Program-made: the position numbers and the translations under genes
Part shown: piece by piece, positions 34,221 through 46,395 of the stretch
Layout of the letters: each line of letters starts with the position of its first letter
How positions within the stretch are numbered: position 1 is the first letter of the stretch
Notes under the pieces: model-generated
The model's input: the letters and a program-made list of their open reading frames with translations, nothing else
What the model was told of the DNA's origin: nothing
Database searches by the model: none
From: Rana temporaria
Taxonomy: Eukaryota; Chordata; Amphibia; Anura; Ranidae
DNA: 64,000 bases
Direction of reading: 5' to 3'
Assembly: GCF_905171775.1 (NCBI RefSeq)
Contig: NC_053492.1
Span: 63,139,355 to 63,203,354, forward strand

Positions 34221-35565
34221 GACTTCCACTTTAAGACACAGTAAATGTATCTCTTTTGCCCTTTTATCTGACCTAACCAAACCCACCCTTCCCTCCACAA
34301 ACACATACCAACCTTGAACCAGCAGCTTTAGAGTCTTTTTACATTACAGCTTCTATGGGTTTGTGTCCCAAGACTGGAAATGAAGGACTGTAATGTACAG
34401 ACACGACCAGTAAACAGACATTGAAGGCTGCATCCACCAAATCTAGGTAAGTATGCATCTGGGGAGGGTTAGTTTAGGTCAGGGCAAAGGAGGAGAAAAA
34501 AAACATGCACTTTGTCTTAAACTGCTCTTATCCTTTAGGAAACAGTTATTTTCCATACCATTTTTAAGCCCTAACCACAAACCCTGTAATAGAGAGAGTC
34601 ACCATGGAAGCTCTGTGCAACACCAATTTTTAAGGCACCCATTCAAATGCTGGCCAACTAAAAAAAAAAATCGCTGTGTATTGAATAACAGCTAGATATA
34701 ACTTAACAGTAACCAAGTCTATGTGACAGTGGCAGTTGGTCCCAGCACCCATCTGACCCTCATCGAATACAAATTTACTCATATGTCCCGCAGTTTTTGT
34801 GTAGCAACACAGTCTTCACAAATGATATGTGAGCCCCTGTAAAAACCTTTGGTCCTTTACATTTAGACCAATGTAGTGTCAACATGTTTGGGTGACATGC
34901 AAGACGTGTAACAAATGTGGTATGAGTTCCCTTCCTTTGAAATCACCAAATAGCAGACTTTGGGGCTTTGATGTCAATGTATAAAGCAATGGCACCTTAC
35001 CCACAGGCCTTGAGATGACCAAAGGGCCACACATAATGTTGAGTATATGTAGAGAGGACCATCAGAGAATCCAGATATATGTGGGGAAATGATGGTCAGA
35101 GACTGTGGACATGCTACATAGTTGGGTGGAAACTGAAGATATGCTGCAGAAACCAGTGAGTGACTGGAGAAATGTTAAATGAGGCTAGTAGAGATCCCTG
35201 TAATGACCCCCTTTACATTTCAATGCTTCCATTCCTAATACAGATTTCTGGGGTCTGAGAATCATACGATAAATACTAAAGGGCAGCCAGGGGCTGAAGG
35301 TTGGAAACAAAGGCCTTGGAGCTCATTTAAACTGGTTGATTGTGCCCACATTTTGAAATGAAATTAATTTACACAGAAACAGTAAGAAAATGTACTCTAT
35401 ATGCATTGTGTTCAATGGTATCATTTGCATTATTTCAGTGGTTATAGTGTAGTCAAACAAAGTTGGTAGCTTTTTTCACCCATTTTGTTTTTTAGAAAAC
35501 ACATACATAATAAGACTGTATTCATAGACTAGTGATTAATGAGTAATTCTGTAATTGGCCTAAGG
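34221..35565. other. Unannotated DNA
   Basis: No feature recognised. Confidence 0.35.
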
Positions 35566-35570
35566 TGATT

Positions 35571-35630
35571 GGTGTACCTCAAGGTTCATTGTTGGGGCTG
35601 TTATTTTTTATCCTATTTATAAATGATATA
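35571..35630 (+). pseudogene. Relic reverse-transcriptase fragment of a non-LTR element
   Basis: A short open stretch translates to GVPQGSLLGLLFFILFINDI. This closely matches the conserved GVPQGS-LGP-LF---INDI block that precedes the catalytic motif in jockey/CR1/Rex-type reverse transcriptases. The frame is not maintained on either side. It is distinct from the L1 at 7806-14797, whose block reads RQGCPLSPLLF. Confidence 0.75.
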
Positions 35631-35984
35631 GAAATGCGCATTTAAATACCATTTCTCCCACTGACATCAATGATGGGCTGCTTTTCACTTGTGAAAATAA
35701 ATCAAAGACTGTGTTAACGTCCAAATAATGAACAAAAATGTATTGTGTGCATTCCACTCCAAATTAAGTCCACCACTGTGCTCCACACCAAAAGGCTTAC
35801 CGGAAATATATGACCCTCTAATTATAGAGAAGTCATATAACGCATGGATCAACCACTGCCCCTCCCTGGCATATATCTCCTCTGGTTATCCGATAAATGA
35901 CCAAAAGGATGGCAACATTAGGTGTATTAACTGGGTACTCCTCACTCCTCCTTAACCTTCATTTAGTCATCACACCTATGTTAA

Positions 35985-36180
35985 GAAGAAAGAAAGAACC
36001 AAGCGCTCCTCATAGTGTAAAATCCAATGAATACTTTATTAAAAATTTTATAAAATTACTAACATATATATCGGTAAGTCACCACTGTACAAAAAAATTC
36101 TAGTCTGGAAAAAAATAGGGACACTTCCAGGTACAGTGTTCAGCTCCGCACTATGTGTTTCGTCAGAGTTGACGTCATAG
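35985..36180. mobile_element. Possible retroposon tail (ACTTTATTAAAA / TTTCGTCAGAGTTGACG)
   Basis: The sequence ATAGTGTAAAATCCAATGAA followed by TACTTTATTAAAAA, with GTGTTTCGTCAGAGTTGACG downstream, resembles the insertion at 42021-43181 (TAGTGTAGTAGGCAAAATAT, TTTAATAAAAA, CTGACGCGTTGCGTGGCTGA). A shared but unclassified family is inferred. Confidence 0.4.
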
Positions 36181-36216
36181 GGGGCTCTTTGTTTAGAAAG
36201 TTTGAAGACCTCTGCC

Positions 36217-36578
36217 CTAACAGTGCTTTCACACTGAAAGCTGCTATTCTTAGCATCGCTTTTCGGCCACTAGCGAGGCGCTTTTAACCCCTGCTAGCAG
36301 CTGGAAAAGGGTTAAAAGCGCCCGCAAAGCGCCACTGGTTCTTTCGCCTGTGGTTCAGCAGCTCTGCCCATTGATTTCAATTGGCGGGGACCCTTTAGGA
36401 GCTGAAAAGAAGCTGCTTGCAGGACTTTTCTTGACACCCTGCCAGCGCAGCGCCCCAGTGTAAAAACACCTGGGTATTCACACTGGGATTGCAGCTGAGG
36501 CTTTTTTCAGGTGCTTTACAGGCGCTATTTTTAGCGTTAAAGCACCTGAAAAATGCCTCCAGTGTGAAAGGGGTCTAA
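36217..36578. mobile_element. TTTCACACTG fold-back MITE
   Basis: The left end GTGCTTTCACACTG and right end CAGTGTGAAAGGGG are inverted. The interior has paired GCGCTTTTAACCC/GGGTTAAAAGCGC blocks. Confidence 0.7.
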
Positions 36579-36809
36579 AGGATCAGAAAGAATTAGTATT
36601 TTCTCTGAGCAAATTGGACCATGTATTAATGAAACAACTAGGCATTTAGGGTTTTGTGGAAGCCAGTTTTTGGTAAAAAAAAGTAAAATTATATTAACTG
36701 AACTCAATGGAAATGTCTATTTTTTCAAAATGACAAACACATGCATAACAGAATCCAGACAGCTGCATACCAGAAGAAAAAAGCTTCAGTTTCTTAAACA
36801 AAATAGTGG

Positions 36810-38290
36810 AAATGTGTCTGTAGCACCCTGGTGTTTAGACAGGGTTGCTAACAAATTTAGTTTGCCAGGTAGTAATTGTCCTAAATTCTGTAATTGCTGC
36901 ACCTTTTCTCTTCTGTCCCTAGGTGGCACTGTGGCTGGTGACATTAGATTGACAAGGGCTTAGCAAGGTCAGATCATGACTGGGAGAACCTATTTATTTG
37001 GGTGGAGTCAGGTGATCGGTGTTCTCTGCCACCTGGATGGCTGTCTGGGTGGACGTGTGTTATGTCGCCCTGGGTTGCTAGCCTGGAAGCCTGAAGCCTA
37101 TCCAGGAGCAGGAGAAGCAGCGTAGGGTTGGAACTGCAGGATTGGAGTCCAACCGAGTTGCAAAGGTTCAGCTGGACGGGGAACCAGTTGTGGTCGGAGG
37201 TAGAGGGGAAGCTGTCGTCACTAAGGGATCATCCACCTTGTTACCGGAGACTACTATGAGTAAGCCGAAGCAAGTACCAGAGCAGTCTTCTCACCAGATG
37301 GGGACAGTGAAGAAGTGGGAAAACATCACCAAGTGCCAAACCAGGGACCCAGCAAGTTAGAAGGAATGATGGTTGAGGAGTATACAGCGGGATAGCTGTG
37401 GAAGAGCTCAGGAGATCCAGTGATGACTGGGATCTGGAAGTCTAGTGAGAGACTGGGAGCTCAGTGAATGAAGATCTATAGTGGGATACTGTGAGATAAG
37501 AGAAAGACTATTCTGTGTTACCAAGAGTTATGTACAACTATCATTAGTGACTGTTGCAGGATTAGTAGGAGACAGTGGTCCTACCTATTCAGAAGTGTTA
37601 TCCAGCTGGAGGCCTTCCACTACATACAGGCATACCCCACTTTTAATACACAATGGGGTTTATTTACTAAAGCTGGAAAGCGCAAAATCAGGATCATTTT
37701 TGCACTTCTAATCCCAGCTTGTTCAATTAAGCCTGGTAATAAAACCTGGAAGCTCATTGCTCAGACGTGCACCTGATTTTGCGCTTTCCAGCTTTAGTAA
37801 ATAAACCACATTGTGTACTTAAAAGTGGGGTATGCCTGTAGCTGTCTACCTATAGTGTTTTGGAGTCTGATAATTATCATTGCATCTACCTAAGGGTGTC
37901 CAGCCCCTAACCCACTCTCCCACAGTTCTAGTTAAGAGACAATCAATCTCTTATTCACATTCAAAAAGTGTCTTGCGCCCATCATTTCATCTTGCATTAC
38001 ACCCACCATACCTGGTAACCCACTCCAAGGAAGGATATCAGCTCTCCCTAACCCTTGAGGTCACCATTATGCCTCTGGGGCCTTGGACCTTGCTACATGT
38101 CCTTCGGCTAGAAATACAAATTAAAAGGAAGAATGGGACAGTCTCATGTTTTCCTGTAGCAGGGAAGAAATTCTTTGTGTCAGTCAATTCCCCAGTTAAC
38201 AATGTGCCAGCACATAATACGATCTGTGTGGCCATAGTGAGCCGTCACTCATTGATTGGCAAGTTTAGAAGCCTGGTTTAAATCTATATA
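36810..38290. other. Possible degenerate LTR-retroelement region
   Basis: It starts TGTAGCACCCTGGTG, an LTR-like start. No matching end, primer-binding site or gag/pol homology could be recognised. The sequence is interrupted by the MITE at 37627-37838. Open frames of 60-130 codons here show no family match, and I do not call them genes. Confidence 0.25.
37627..37838. mobile_element. Tc1/mariner-type MITE
   Basis: The 212-bp near-palindrome is flanked by TA (37625-37626 and 37839-37840). Ends are CAGGCATACCCCACTTTTAA and TTAAAAGTGGGGTATGCCTG, and inner arms are TTTACTAAAGCTGGAAAGCG and CGCTTTCCAGCTTTAGTAAA. TA duplication fits Tc1/mariner. Confidence 0.85.
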
Positions 38291-38975
38291 TTGGACATAC
38301 AGTACTCTGTACTGTTTAATAAACTAAATTAAGTAACTGTCTTTAGATTTTGTATACTAAAGTTTCAATCTGGATAAAAAAAGGTCAATTATGCACCTTT
38401 TATTCCAAAGTGAATATGTCTTGGCAATAGTTGTTTACTTTCACTATTTATATAGTGCCAAACCGCATAGAACCATTTAAATCCATCTCAGGGAGCTTGC
38501 AGCATAATGTCCCTACAACACTCACAAACACTAGGGTCACTTAGAAAGACAATATTCCGTTGCTATGTTTTTGAATGAAAGAGGGAATCGGAGAGAAACC
38601 ACATGGGAAGTATTCACACTCCATGCAGATATTGTTTGTGGTGAGATTTAAGCCAGAGCTGCTAGGCAAAAGTTCTAACTCATCACTTGCTTGCCCAACA
38701 AGCTGTGATACAAGCCACCAACTTCCAAGGCTAATTACAGGCAAAGTTTAAGATCTAGTATGTGCTTCTGGGTCTGGGCAGCTTTCCAGTCAAATACATA
38801 TCAAATTCCTTCTAAATTGCTAAACATTATGAACATATGTTAATGTGTTTTTAAATGCATTAAGGGTTGTTTACACCAAGGGGTGCGCCGTATAGGGTGA
38901 GTATGGTATGCGTTATGCACCCATGCTGCGATATGTTGTAACAACTTACCACAGTGTTTCAATTTAGCAAATTAA

Positions 38976-39175
38976 CTTCATGAAGGGACTATTCAATCCA
39001 CTGACACCAATGACAAGGGAATATTCCTCCCACTGACACCAACAATGAAGGGACTATTCCTCCCACTGACACCAAGTTGAAGGGACCAGTCCTCTCTACA
39101 CTAATGATGGGGCACTCTTCTTCCCACTGACAGAAAAGATGAGGCACTATTCCTTCCACTGACACCATTTTCTAC
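38976..39175. repeat. About 35-bp tandem repeat
   Basis: Five to six imperfect copies of TGAAGGGACTATTCCTCCCA followed by CTGACACCAA. Confidence 0.8.
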
Positions 39176-39465
39176 TCCCACTGGCCACAGTCTGCCAGTA
39201 AACTGGCCCTTAGATTCAAAAATTTGGAGACCCCTGATCTAGCTGATCAACGCAGATCAATGCACTTGGTGTGAACGAGCCCTAAAGATGATCTCCATCC
39301 TCCTCTATCCCTTTCCCACCCCACAAAAAGTGAAAAACTGCAGGATGGGTTGTTCGGGGGTGGGCTTTAATATGCACCTGTGCTCTGTGTTTTACAGGTT
39401 TACTTCAATGTAGACCTCCACAGATGCATATACTTATCTTTTTTCCACTGCCCTGCTGCTGCGTT

Positions 39466-39725
39466 TAGACCCGGTTCACACTGGGGCGATTCGTCAGACC
39501 GCTCAGCCGCCTGACGAGTCGCATGCCATTCTATGCAATAGAACCGTTCTAATAGGAGCGACTCCGACTTAGAAAAAGGTTCTTGCACGAGTTCGGGGGC
39601 GGCTCGGGGCGACTTGCATTGACTTCTATGCAGAGGTCATTTTGCAGGTCGCCTCTGAAGTTGTCTTCAGGATGCCTTGCGGAGTTGCCCCCGAAGTCGT
39701 GCTACCTAAGTGTGAACCGGCTCTA
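39466..39725. mobile_element. TAGACCCGGTTCACACT MITE
   Basis: Inverted ends are TAGACCCGGTTCACACT and AGTGTGAACCGGCTCTA. The interior is CpG-rich with GACGAGTCGC-type blocks. Confidence 0.75.
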
Positions 39726-39729
39726 AGTT

Positions 39730-41325
39730 GCAAAGAGCAATAGAAGGACCTATGTAACGTATGAGTCACTAGAATCATAGTTTACACAGGGCTATGGACT
39801 CCCCGTGTGACAGTGCTACTACAGTGATACTACATAGAGTGAATCACATTCACATGCTTGATAAACGGAATATGGCTCCTGCTGTTAAGGGAAGCAGTGG
39901 GAGTGGAGGGGTTAGAGGTAGAGAAGAGGTATGCATATGCTGAAGTGTTTGCACAGCCACGGTCAGTGTCCCATTGGTAGATTTTCCTTCACTTTCTGTC
40001 CTGAAGACAAATCAGGAAGTGAATTATGGCTTGTTAGGGATATTACGATTGGATATTCTACTCTCTGCGTTGAGCTGTTATGGACAATAAAACACAAAAG
40101 AACCCACATCACGGAAGTATGCAAGAAAAAAAAAGAGGGATGAATATACGAGCACACTACCAAAATTACCCTTCAAAAGAAAAAGTTCTGCACTGCTACT
40201 GTAAGATTAAATCCAAATATCGTGTCGACAAACAGTCAAATCTAGTTCACTTTACTGAAAAAAATAACACTTGTTCCAAAGAGCATATTACTATATAGAG
40301 TACACTACACACCACACAAAAACACAATAATAAACACAATAATAAAACATTTAAAAATTACCCAAAACATCCTCAGTAAAATCCAAACTGAATTGACCAG
40401 CGAAAAAGAGCTCACATTGAGTCTGCACTCGAGTGACCCGACAAATAAATACACACCACGTACATTTTTATATAACTATATTGCATTTTGCCAGACTTTC
40501 TGAACCTTTTTACCCCAGTGTAACCCCTAAACTAAATTTGAAGTCTTGGGAACCCTTGTTAAAACCAAATAATGTGTGGTTAAAGGGGAGTTCCAGTCCC
40601 CAAACATTTTTTTTTTTAAACACTGCTCTGTAACTGTTAAAACCTGTAAATGAACATTTCTAACTTGTCATACTTTTTGCGCTTTTACTTTCTTTAAAAA
40701 TAGTTATTTACTTACTGATCTCGGAAGCAGGCAGTTTCCATTTTAGTTGTGGGCATCTGAAGCCCTCTCGTGTTCATTTCCTGGATTTCTGTCCAAATCT
40801 CGCACATGCTCAGTAATGCCTCAGGGAGGCCGTCCTTCCTGACAGGTTGCTATGGCAATGTTCCCGCCCCCATGCTATAGCAGCCTGTCAATCACAACAC
40901 AGGCGAGTAAAGGAGAAGTCAGATTAGGCAGGGAATGCATCGGCATCACTTTGTACTTGTAGTTTGCACTTGTAGTGCAAAGTGGATTTGCCTTTTGTAA
41001 ATAACCACCATAGTGTATGTTAACAAGTGCATTAAAGTGTGCATTGTAACGACACACAAGTGTGAATGGCCCTAGATGTAACAGGTGGCAAGATAGATGA
41101 CTATTCATTACTAAGGACAACTTTAAGTATATGATTATCCAGATGCGGTATATTACTATGCAGTGTGTTAGAGTCTAATCAATATGTCAGCTCTGACTTG
41201 GAGTATTCGCCAGCACTAACAGCAAATGTTTCTAATTTTCAGTAAAGATTATTCAGATAATAATTGATCGTTACTGGAATTATGATCTTACAAAACAGTT
41301 GACTAAAGCTTACAACTGTGACTTT
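39730..41325. other. Unannotated DNA
   Basis: No gene recognised. A small imperfect fold-back (CCTGACAGGTTGCTATGGC / GCTATAGCAGCCTGTCA) lies at about 40838-40892. Confidence 0.35.
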
Positions 41326-41475
41326 TTAGAATGTATCTATCTAATGAGGCATTTGTGTTATACTACAGAAGGAAGGACTCTAATCAATGCACTTTTCTTC
41401 TACTATAGAAGGATTTATATTATTACACTACAAAAAGAAAACTCTAAATGATGCATGTTTCTTGTACAATGGGGC

Positions 41476-41793
41476 TCGACCCAAGATGCAGTCGTATCTT
41501 GTTTTGTAGATACAAAAAAAAGATACGACGCGGGAAAGTTAAAATTACGCCGGCGTATCAATAGATACGCCGGCGTAATGCTTTTGTGGATCTGCCCCAC
41601 TGTTTATAATTCTTCCTTCTTTAGTATAATAACACATTATTATACTAAAGAAGGAAGAATTATAAACAGTGGGGCAGATCCACAAAAGCATTACGCCGGC
41701 GTATCTCTTGATACGCCGACGTAATTTTAACTTTCCCGCGTCGTATCTTTTTTTTGTATCTACAAAACAAGATACGACTGCATCTTGGGTCGA
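41476..41793. repeat. Near-perfect 318-bp palindrome
   Basis: Arms of 157 bp (41476-41632 and 41637-41793) flank a 4-bp loop, CACA. I saw only about two mismatches. Each arm contains the terminal about 120 bp of a GGGGCAGATCCAC MITE plus about 35 bp of adjacent minisatellite (TTCTTCCTTCTTTAGTATAA-like). The palindrome is therefore an inverted duplication of a MITE end with its flank, not the MITE's own terminal repeat. Confidence 0.88.
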
Positions 41794-43594
41794 TCCGACA
41801 GGTGTACATCTTAGTACACCGTCGGATCTTAGGTGCATTTTTTCCGCCGGCTGCTAGGTGGCGTTTCCGTCGAATTCCACGTCGAGTATGCAAATTAGCT
41901 AGTTACGGCGATCCACAAACGTACGTCCGGCCGGCGCATTTTTTTACGTCGTTTGCGTTCGGCTTTTTCCGGCATATAGTTAAAGCTGCTATTATGAGGC
42001 GTACTCAATGTTAAGTATGGGGGTGTAGTGGCGCTTGCCAATAGGAAATTAATATATGGTCAATATAATAAACACACATAAACATAAACGCACAACAACG
42101 TAAATGCCTGACCAATGTAACCAATTAAACGTGTTCCACTCCTATTTCCTTATATCCCACCATACATCAACAACCATGATGCGAGGGATGGATAACGTGA
42201 AGATAAGGAAATCCAAAGTAAGTAAATGACTAGAAATAATTATTCAGTCATCAAGAAATAGTCACAGTAATAATGTGAAAAAAAACTCCTTAATGGGTGA
42301 AGAAAGTCCAGTGCAAAAATAAATAATATAATAAATAGTGAAAAGATAAAGTCCAGAATAAATAATCAATGATAATGTACCATTAAATAATAAATAATTG
42401 CAAAAAAGTCTATATGTGCACAACGTGCTGAATAAATAATAAAAGAGTGTTCAAAAATATATCAGTGCTTCAATAAAATTTCCAAAGTGCACAGTGCTCC
42501 AAAAAACGGTAATCAAGTGCTTGATTGAATATTCCCCAAAGTGCAATAGTGCTTTAAAATGATGCTGCAATCCACCGCACGGTCATTTAGTGTAGTTGTG
42601 CAGTTCGAATATAAGGTATTCCTAGCCTCTCACCTTAAATAAGGCTATATTGAGCCTGTAATGATGTAAAAAAGCCCAGCAGATTCAACTGCGGATCTGT
42701 GTCTCCGGGTCAGCCCCGCTTTCTCCAGTCATCCGACCGCAGATTTCCCAGATCGCTCCCAGACTGGCACTCAATGCAAACACAATAGAATCCCCATAGT
42801 GTAGTAGGCAAAATATGTTTTTAATAAAAATAATATAGCACTCACATTTAAAATATCTGTAATCAGCATGCAGATGATGACAGTGATACGAATCAATTCT
42901 CAGCAGTTCTCCGCTCTCGGCCGCGAGTGGAGATGACGTCACCGACGGCTCTCCTCCTTCCTGACGCGTTGCGTGGCTGATCGACGCCACTTAGTCATAG
43001 GATGAGGAGCCGTGGGTGAGAGGGTGACTTAAATAGTGTCGCGCAAAAGCGCGCGAATCGGCAGGAACACAAACATCTGGTCCGCTGCTTTTAATTTTAA
43101 TCTATATTTAATTTTTTTTTATTATTCAGCTTTTAGTTCCCTTGGTTAGAGTGGTTTTGCGCATTAGTTCCCCCCCTTTTACAATGTTAAGTATGGCCGT
43201 CGTTCCCGCCTCGCATTTTGATTTTTTTATGTTGTTTGCGTAAGTCGTTCGCGAATAGGAATTTGCGTAGAATGACGTCACTCGTCGTAAGCATTGGCTT
43301 GTTCCGGTTTAATTTCGAGCATGCGCACTGGGATACCCCCACGGACGGCGCATGCGCAGTTAAAAAAAAACGTTGTTTACGTCGGGTCACGATGTATTTA
43401 CATAAAACACACCCCCATCACAGATTTTTAAATGGCGCGCCATTACGCCGCCAAAGATACACTACGCCGCCGTAACTTACGGCGCGCATTCTTTGTGGAT
43501 TTGAAAAAAAATTAAAATAAGTTACGGCGGCATAGTGTATCTTAGATACGCTGCGCTCGGTGGAGAGAAGCGCCGATCTACGTGGATCTGCCCC
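41671..43594 (-). mobile_element. GGGGCAGATCCAC MITE split by a 1.16-kb insertion
   Basis: Left end GGGGCAGATCCAC and right end GTGGATCTGCCCC are flanked by AGT on both sides (41668-41670 and 43595-43597). The family's internal blocks run in reverse orientation (TTTTTTACGTCGTTTGCGTT, CAATGTTAAGTATGG, GCGTAAGTCGTTCGCGAATA). The MITE sequence stops at 42020 and resumes at 43182. Confidence 0.85.
42021..43181. mobile_element. 1.16-kb unclassified insertion with 15-bp target duplication
   Basis: The insertion is flanked by a perfect 15-bp direct repeat, CAATGTTAAGTATGG, at 42006-42020 and 43182-43196. It has no terminal inverted repeats and no coding capacity. It includes many AATAAATAAT tracts and a GC-rich patch with CTGACGCGTTGCGTGGCTGA. 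The long target duplication argues for target-primed retroposition. The family is not recognised. Confidence 0.75.
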
Positions 43595-43662
43595 AGTATG
43601 TTTTTCTTCTACTATAGATGCATTTGTGTTATTACACTGCAGAAGGCAAAGCTCTACTCTTT

Positions 43663-44375
43663 GGGCCAGATTCACAAAGATATACGACGGTGTATCTCCA
43701 GATACACCGTCGTATCTCTGACTTACATTGGTCCTATCTATGCGTCTGATTCATAGAATCAGTTACGCATAGATATGGCTAAGATCCGACAGTGTTACAC
43801 TGTCGGATCTTATTTTCAATTTGAAAATGGCGCCGGGGGCGTTCTCGCTGATTTACGTTGAATAATATGTAAATCAGCGAGATACGCAAATTCACGAACG
43901 TACGCGAACCCGACGCAGTGTTCTTGCGTCGTTTCCGTAGCGGCTTTCCCGGCGTATACTTACCCCTGCTTCGATGAGGCGCAGCCAATGTTAAGTATAG
44001 CCGGCGTTCCCGCGTCGAATTTGAATTTTTTAACGTCGTTTGCGTAAGTCGTTCTCGAATACGGACGGACGTCGTTTAAGTAAGCGTCGAAATCACTGAC
44101 GTCCTAGCGACGTCAGTGGGAGCAATGCATGCCGGGAAATTTTGCGGACGGCGCATGCGCATTTAAATCGGCGCGGGAACGCGCCTGATTTAAATAGTAC
44201 ACTCCCCCTAGCCGCGGAATTTGAATTCCGCCGGGGGATTTGCGATCCGCCGCCGCAAGTTTGGAGGTAAGTGGTTTGTGAATTACCCACTTGCCTCCCA
44301 AACTTGCGGGAGCGGATCTTAAATCAGGTAGATCGAGCGGATCTAAAGATCCGCTGATCTACGTGAATCTGGCCC
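43663..44375 (-). mobile_element. GGGCCAGATTCAC MITE, reverse orientation
   Basis: The 713-bp element has ends GGGCCAGATTCACAAAGAT and ACGTGAATCTGGCCC and a TTT duplication at 43660-43662 and 44376-44378. The internal CCAATGTTAAGTATAG and TTTGCGTAAGTCGTTCTCG blocks place it in reverse orientation relative to the copy at 50007. Confidence 0.85.
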
Positions 44376-44528
44376 TTTGCATGTATATTTTACTTTGGAG
44401 GCATTTTTCACCGATCATAACATTATGACCACCCAGCATAACCTGTGTAGAGGCTGGACTCTACTAAACCTCTGGAGCTGTAGTATCTGGCACCAAGCTA
44501 TTGGTAGCAGATCCTTTAGGTCCTGTAA

Positions 44529-44738
44529 GGCCTCGTACACACGACCGAGTCGTGTATACATTTTTTGATGAGGAAACTGTCGAGGAACTTGTCGAGCCAA
44601 AAAGAGAGCATGTTCTCTTTTTCCTCGACGGGAATGGAGAAAATTGGCTCGCCGAGTTCCTCGACAGCCTCACAAGGAACTCGACGAGCAAAACGATGTG
44701 TTTCGCCCGTCGAGTTTCTCGGCCGTGTGTACGAGGCT
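44529..44738. mobile_element. GGCCTCGTACACACG MITE inside the Tc1 relic
   Basis: The 210-bp element has ends GGCCTCGTACACACGACCGAG and CGGCCGTGTGTACGAGGCT and a perfect TAA duplication at 44526-44528 and 44739-44741. The interior pairs GAGGAACTTGTCGAG with CTCGACGAGC-like blocks. Confidence 0.88.
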
Positions 44739-44830
44739 TAAGTTGTGAGTTGGGGCTCCCATTAATTGGACTCGTTTTTCCAGCACATCTCGTAGATGCT
44801 TGATGGAATGAGAGCTGGAGAACGTGGATG

Positions 44831-45326
44831 CTAAGTCAACACCTCAAACTCATCGTGTTCCTTAAATTCATCAGACCAGGCCACCTTCTTCCATTGCTCT
44901 GTGGTGCAGTTCTGATGCTCACATGCCAATTGTAAGCGGTTTTGGATGAGGGCACAGATCAGCATGGGCACGCTGACCAGTCTGTGGCTACGCAATCCCA
45001 TATACAACAATCTGCAAAGTAGTGTGTTTTCTGACACCTTTTTATCAGAACCAGCATTAACTTTTTCAGCAATTTTGCTATACTAGCTCTTCTATTGGAT
45101 TGACCCGCCTTCATTCCCCACATGCATCAATGAGCTTTGACTGCCCATGACCATGTCGCCTGTTTACCAGTTTTGCTTCCTTGGACACATTTTGGTAGAT
45201 CCTCCTGACCACTGTAGACTGGGAACGTCCCAAAAAAGCCGCGGTGTTGGAGATGTTCTGACCCAGTTGTCTAGCCATTACAATTTGACCCTCATCAAAG
45301 TCCATCAAATCCTTACTCTTGCCATT
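44831..45326 (-). pseudogene. Tc1-like transposase, decayed
   Basis: Two conserved pieces survive in different frames. The N-terminal piece (45308-45111) has the paired helix-turn-helix region: DFDEGQIVMARQLGQ, AAFLGRSQSTVVRRIYQ, HGHGQSKLIDACGE. A middle piece (45037-44831) has MGLRSHRLVSVPML and the highly conserved EQWKKVAWSDE block that carries the first catalytic Asp. The distal DDE region is missing. The gene is clearly non-functional; its role in an intact relative would be cut-and-paste transposition at TA. Confidence 0.88.
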
Positions 45327-45769
45327 TTTTTGCAGCTTTCAACACATCAACTTCAAGGACAACATGTTCACATCCTGGCAAATATATCTCACCCACTTTC
45401 AGATATTATCGTGACAAGATAATCTATTTTATTCACTTGTCAGTGATTATAATGGTATGGCTAATTGGTGGATGCTCTTGTACTGAGGGATAAAAAACTA
45501 TAAACAATGTATTTTTTCTTCTACTATAGTTGTTTTTTGCATTAATATACTACAGAAGGAAAAACTCTACTTAATGCACCAAAGAAGAAACAACTCTACT
45601 CAATGCATGTTTATTGTGCCATAGGGACATTTGTGTTATTACACTACAGAAGGAAAACTCTAATCAATGCATGTTTCTTGTACTATAGGGGGGATTATGT
45701 TATTATCTTAAAGAAAGATCATTTCTAATCATTGTATTTTTCTTTTATCATAGAGGCATTTGTGTTACT

Positions 45770-46395
45770 ACACTACAGAAGGATACTCTCTACTCAATGC
45801 ACTACAGAAGGATACTCTCTATTTAATGCACTACATAAGGATACTCTCTATACAATGCACTACAAAGGGATACTCTCTACTCAATGCACTACAGAAGGAT
45901 ACACTCTACTCAATGCACTACAGAAGGATACTCTCTATTTAATGCACTACAGAAGGACACTCTCTACTCAATGCACTACAGAAGGATACTCTCTACTCAA
46001 TGCACTACAGAAGGAGACACTCTACTCAATGCACTACAGAAGGATAAACTCTACTCAATGCACTACAGAAGGATACACTCTATTCAATGCACTACAGAAG
46101 GATACACTCTACTCAATGCACTGCAGAAGGAGACACTCTACTCAATGCACTACAGAAGGATAAACTCTACTCAATGCACTACAGAAGGATACACTCTATT
46201 CAATGCACTACAGAAGGATACACTCTACTCAATGCACTGCAGAAGGATACTCTCTATTTAATGCACTACAGAAGGATACACTCTACTCAGTGCACTACAG
46301 AAGGATACTCTCTACTCAATGCACTACAGAAGGATACACTCTACTCAATGCACTACAAAAGGATAAACTCTGCTCAATGCACTACAGACATTAAA
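45770..46395. repeat. 29-bp tandem array derived from the 63-bp unit
   Basis: About 21 copies of ACTACAGAAGGATACTCTCT plus ACTCAATGC. A second, rougher block of the same unit lies at 46560-46785. Because 29 is not a multiple of 3, one frame cycles through all three readings and stays open for up to 143 codons with a 29-residue period (MHYRRI, STQCTTEGY, LLNALQKDTL). These are artefacts. Confidence 0.92.

Larger units (their letters stand above)
44409..45470 (-). mobile_element. Tc1-like transposon relic
   Basis: Degenerate terminal repeats are CACCGATCATAACATTATGA at the left and ATTATAATGGTATGGCTAAT-TGGTG at the right. These bound a broken transposase on the minus strand. A MITE (44529-44738) lies inside the left part. 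The TA target duplication is no longer visible. Confidence 0.8.

Noticed and set aside
37142..38281. 70-133-codon frames near 37-38 kb
   Set aside because: No recognisable family, no splice signals judged convincing, and position within a possible degenerate LTR-type region.
41455..41838. Matching 89- and 97-codon frames on opposite strands
   Set aside because: They are the same sequence read from the two arms of the palindrome.
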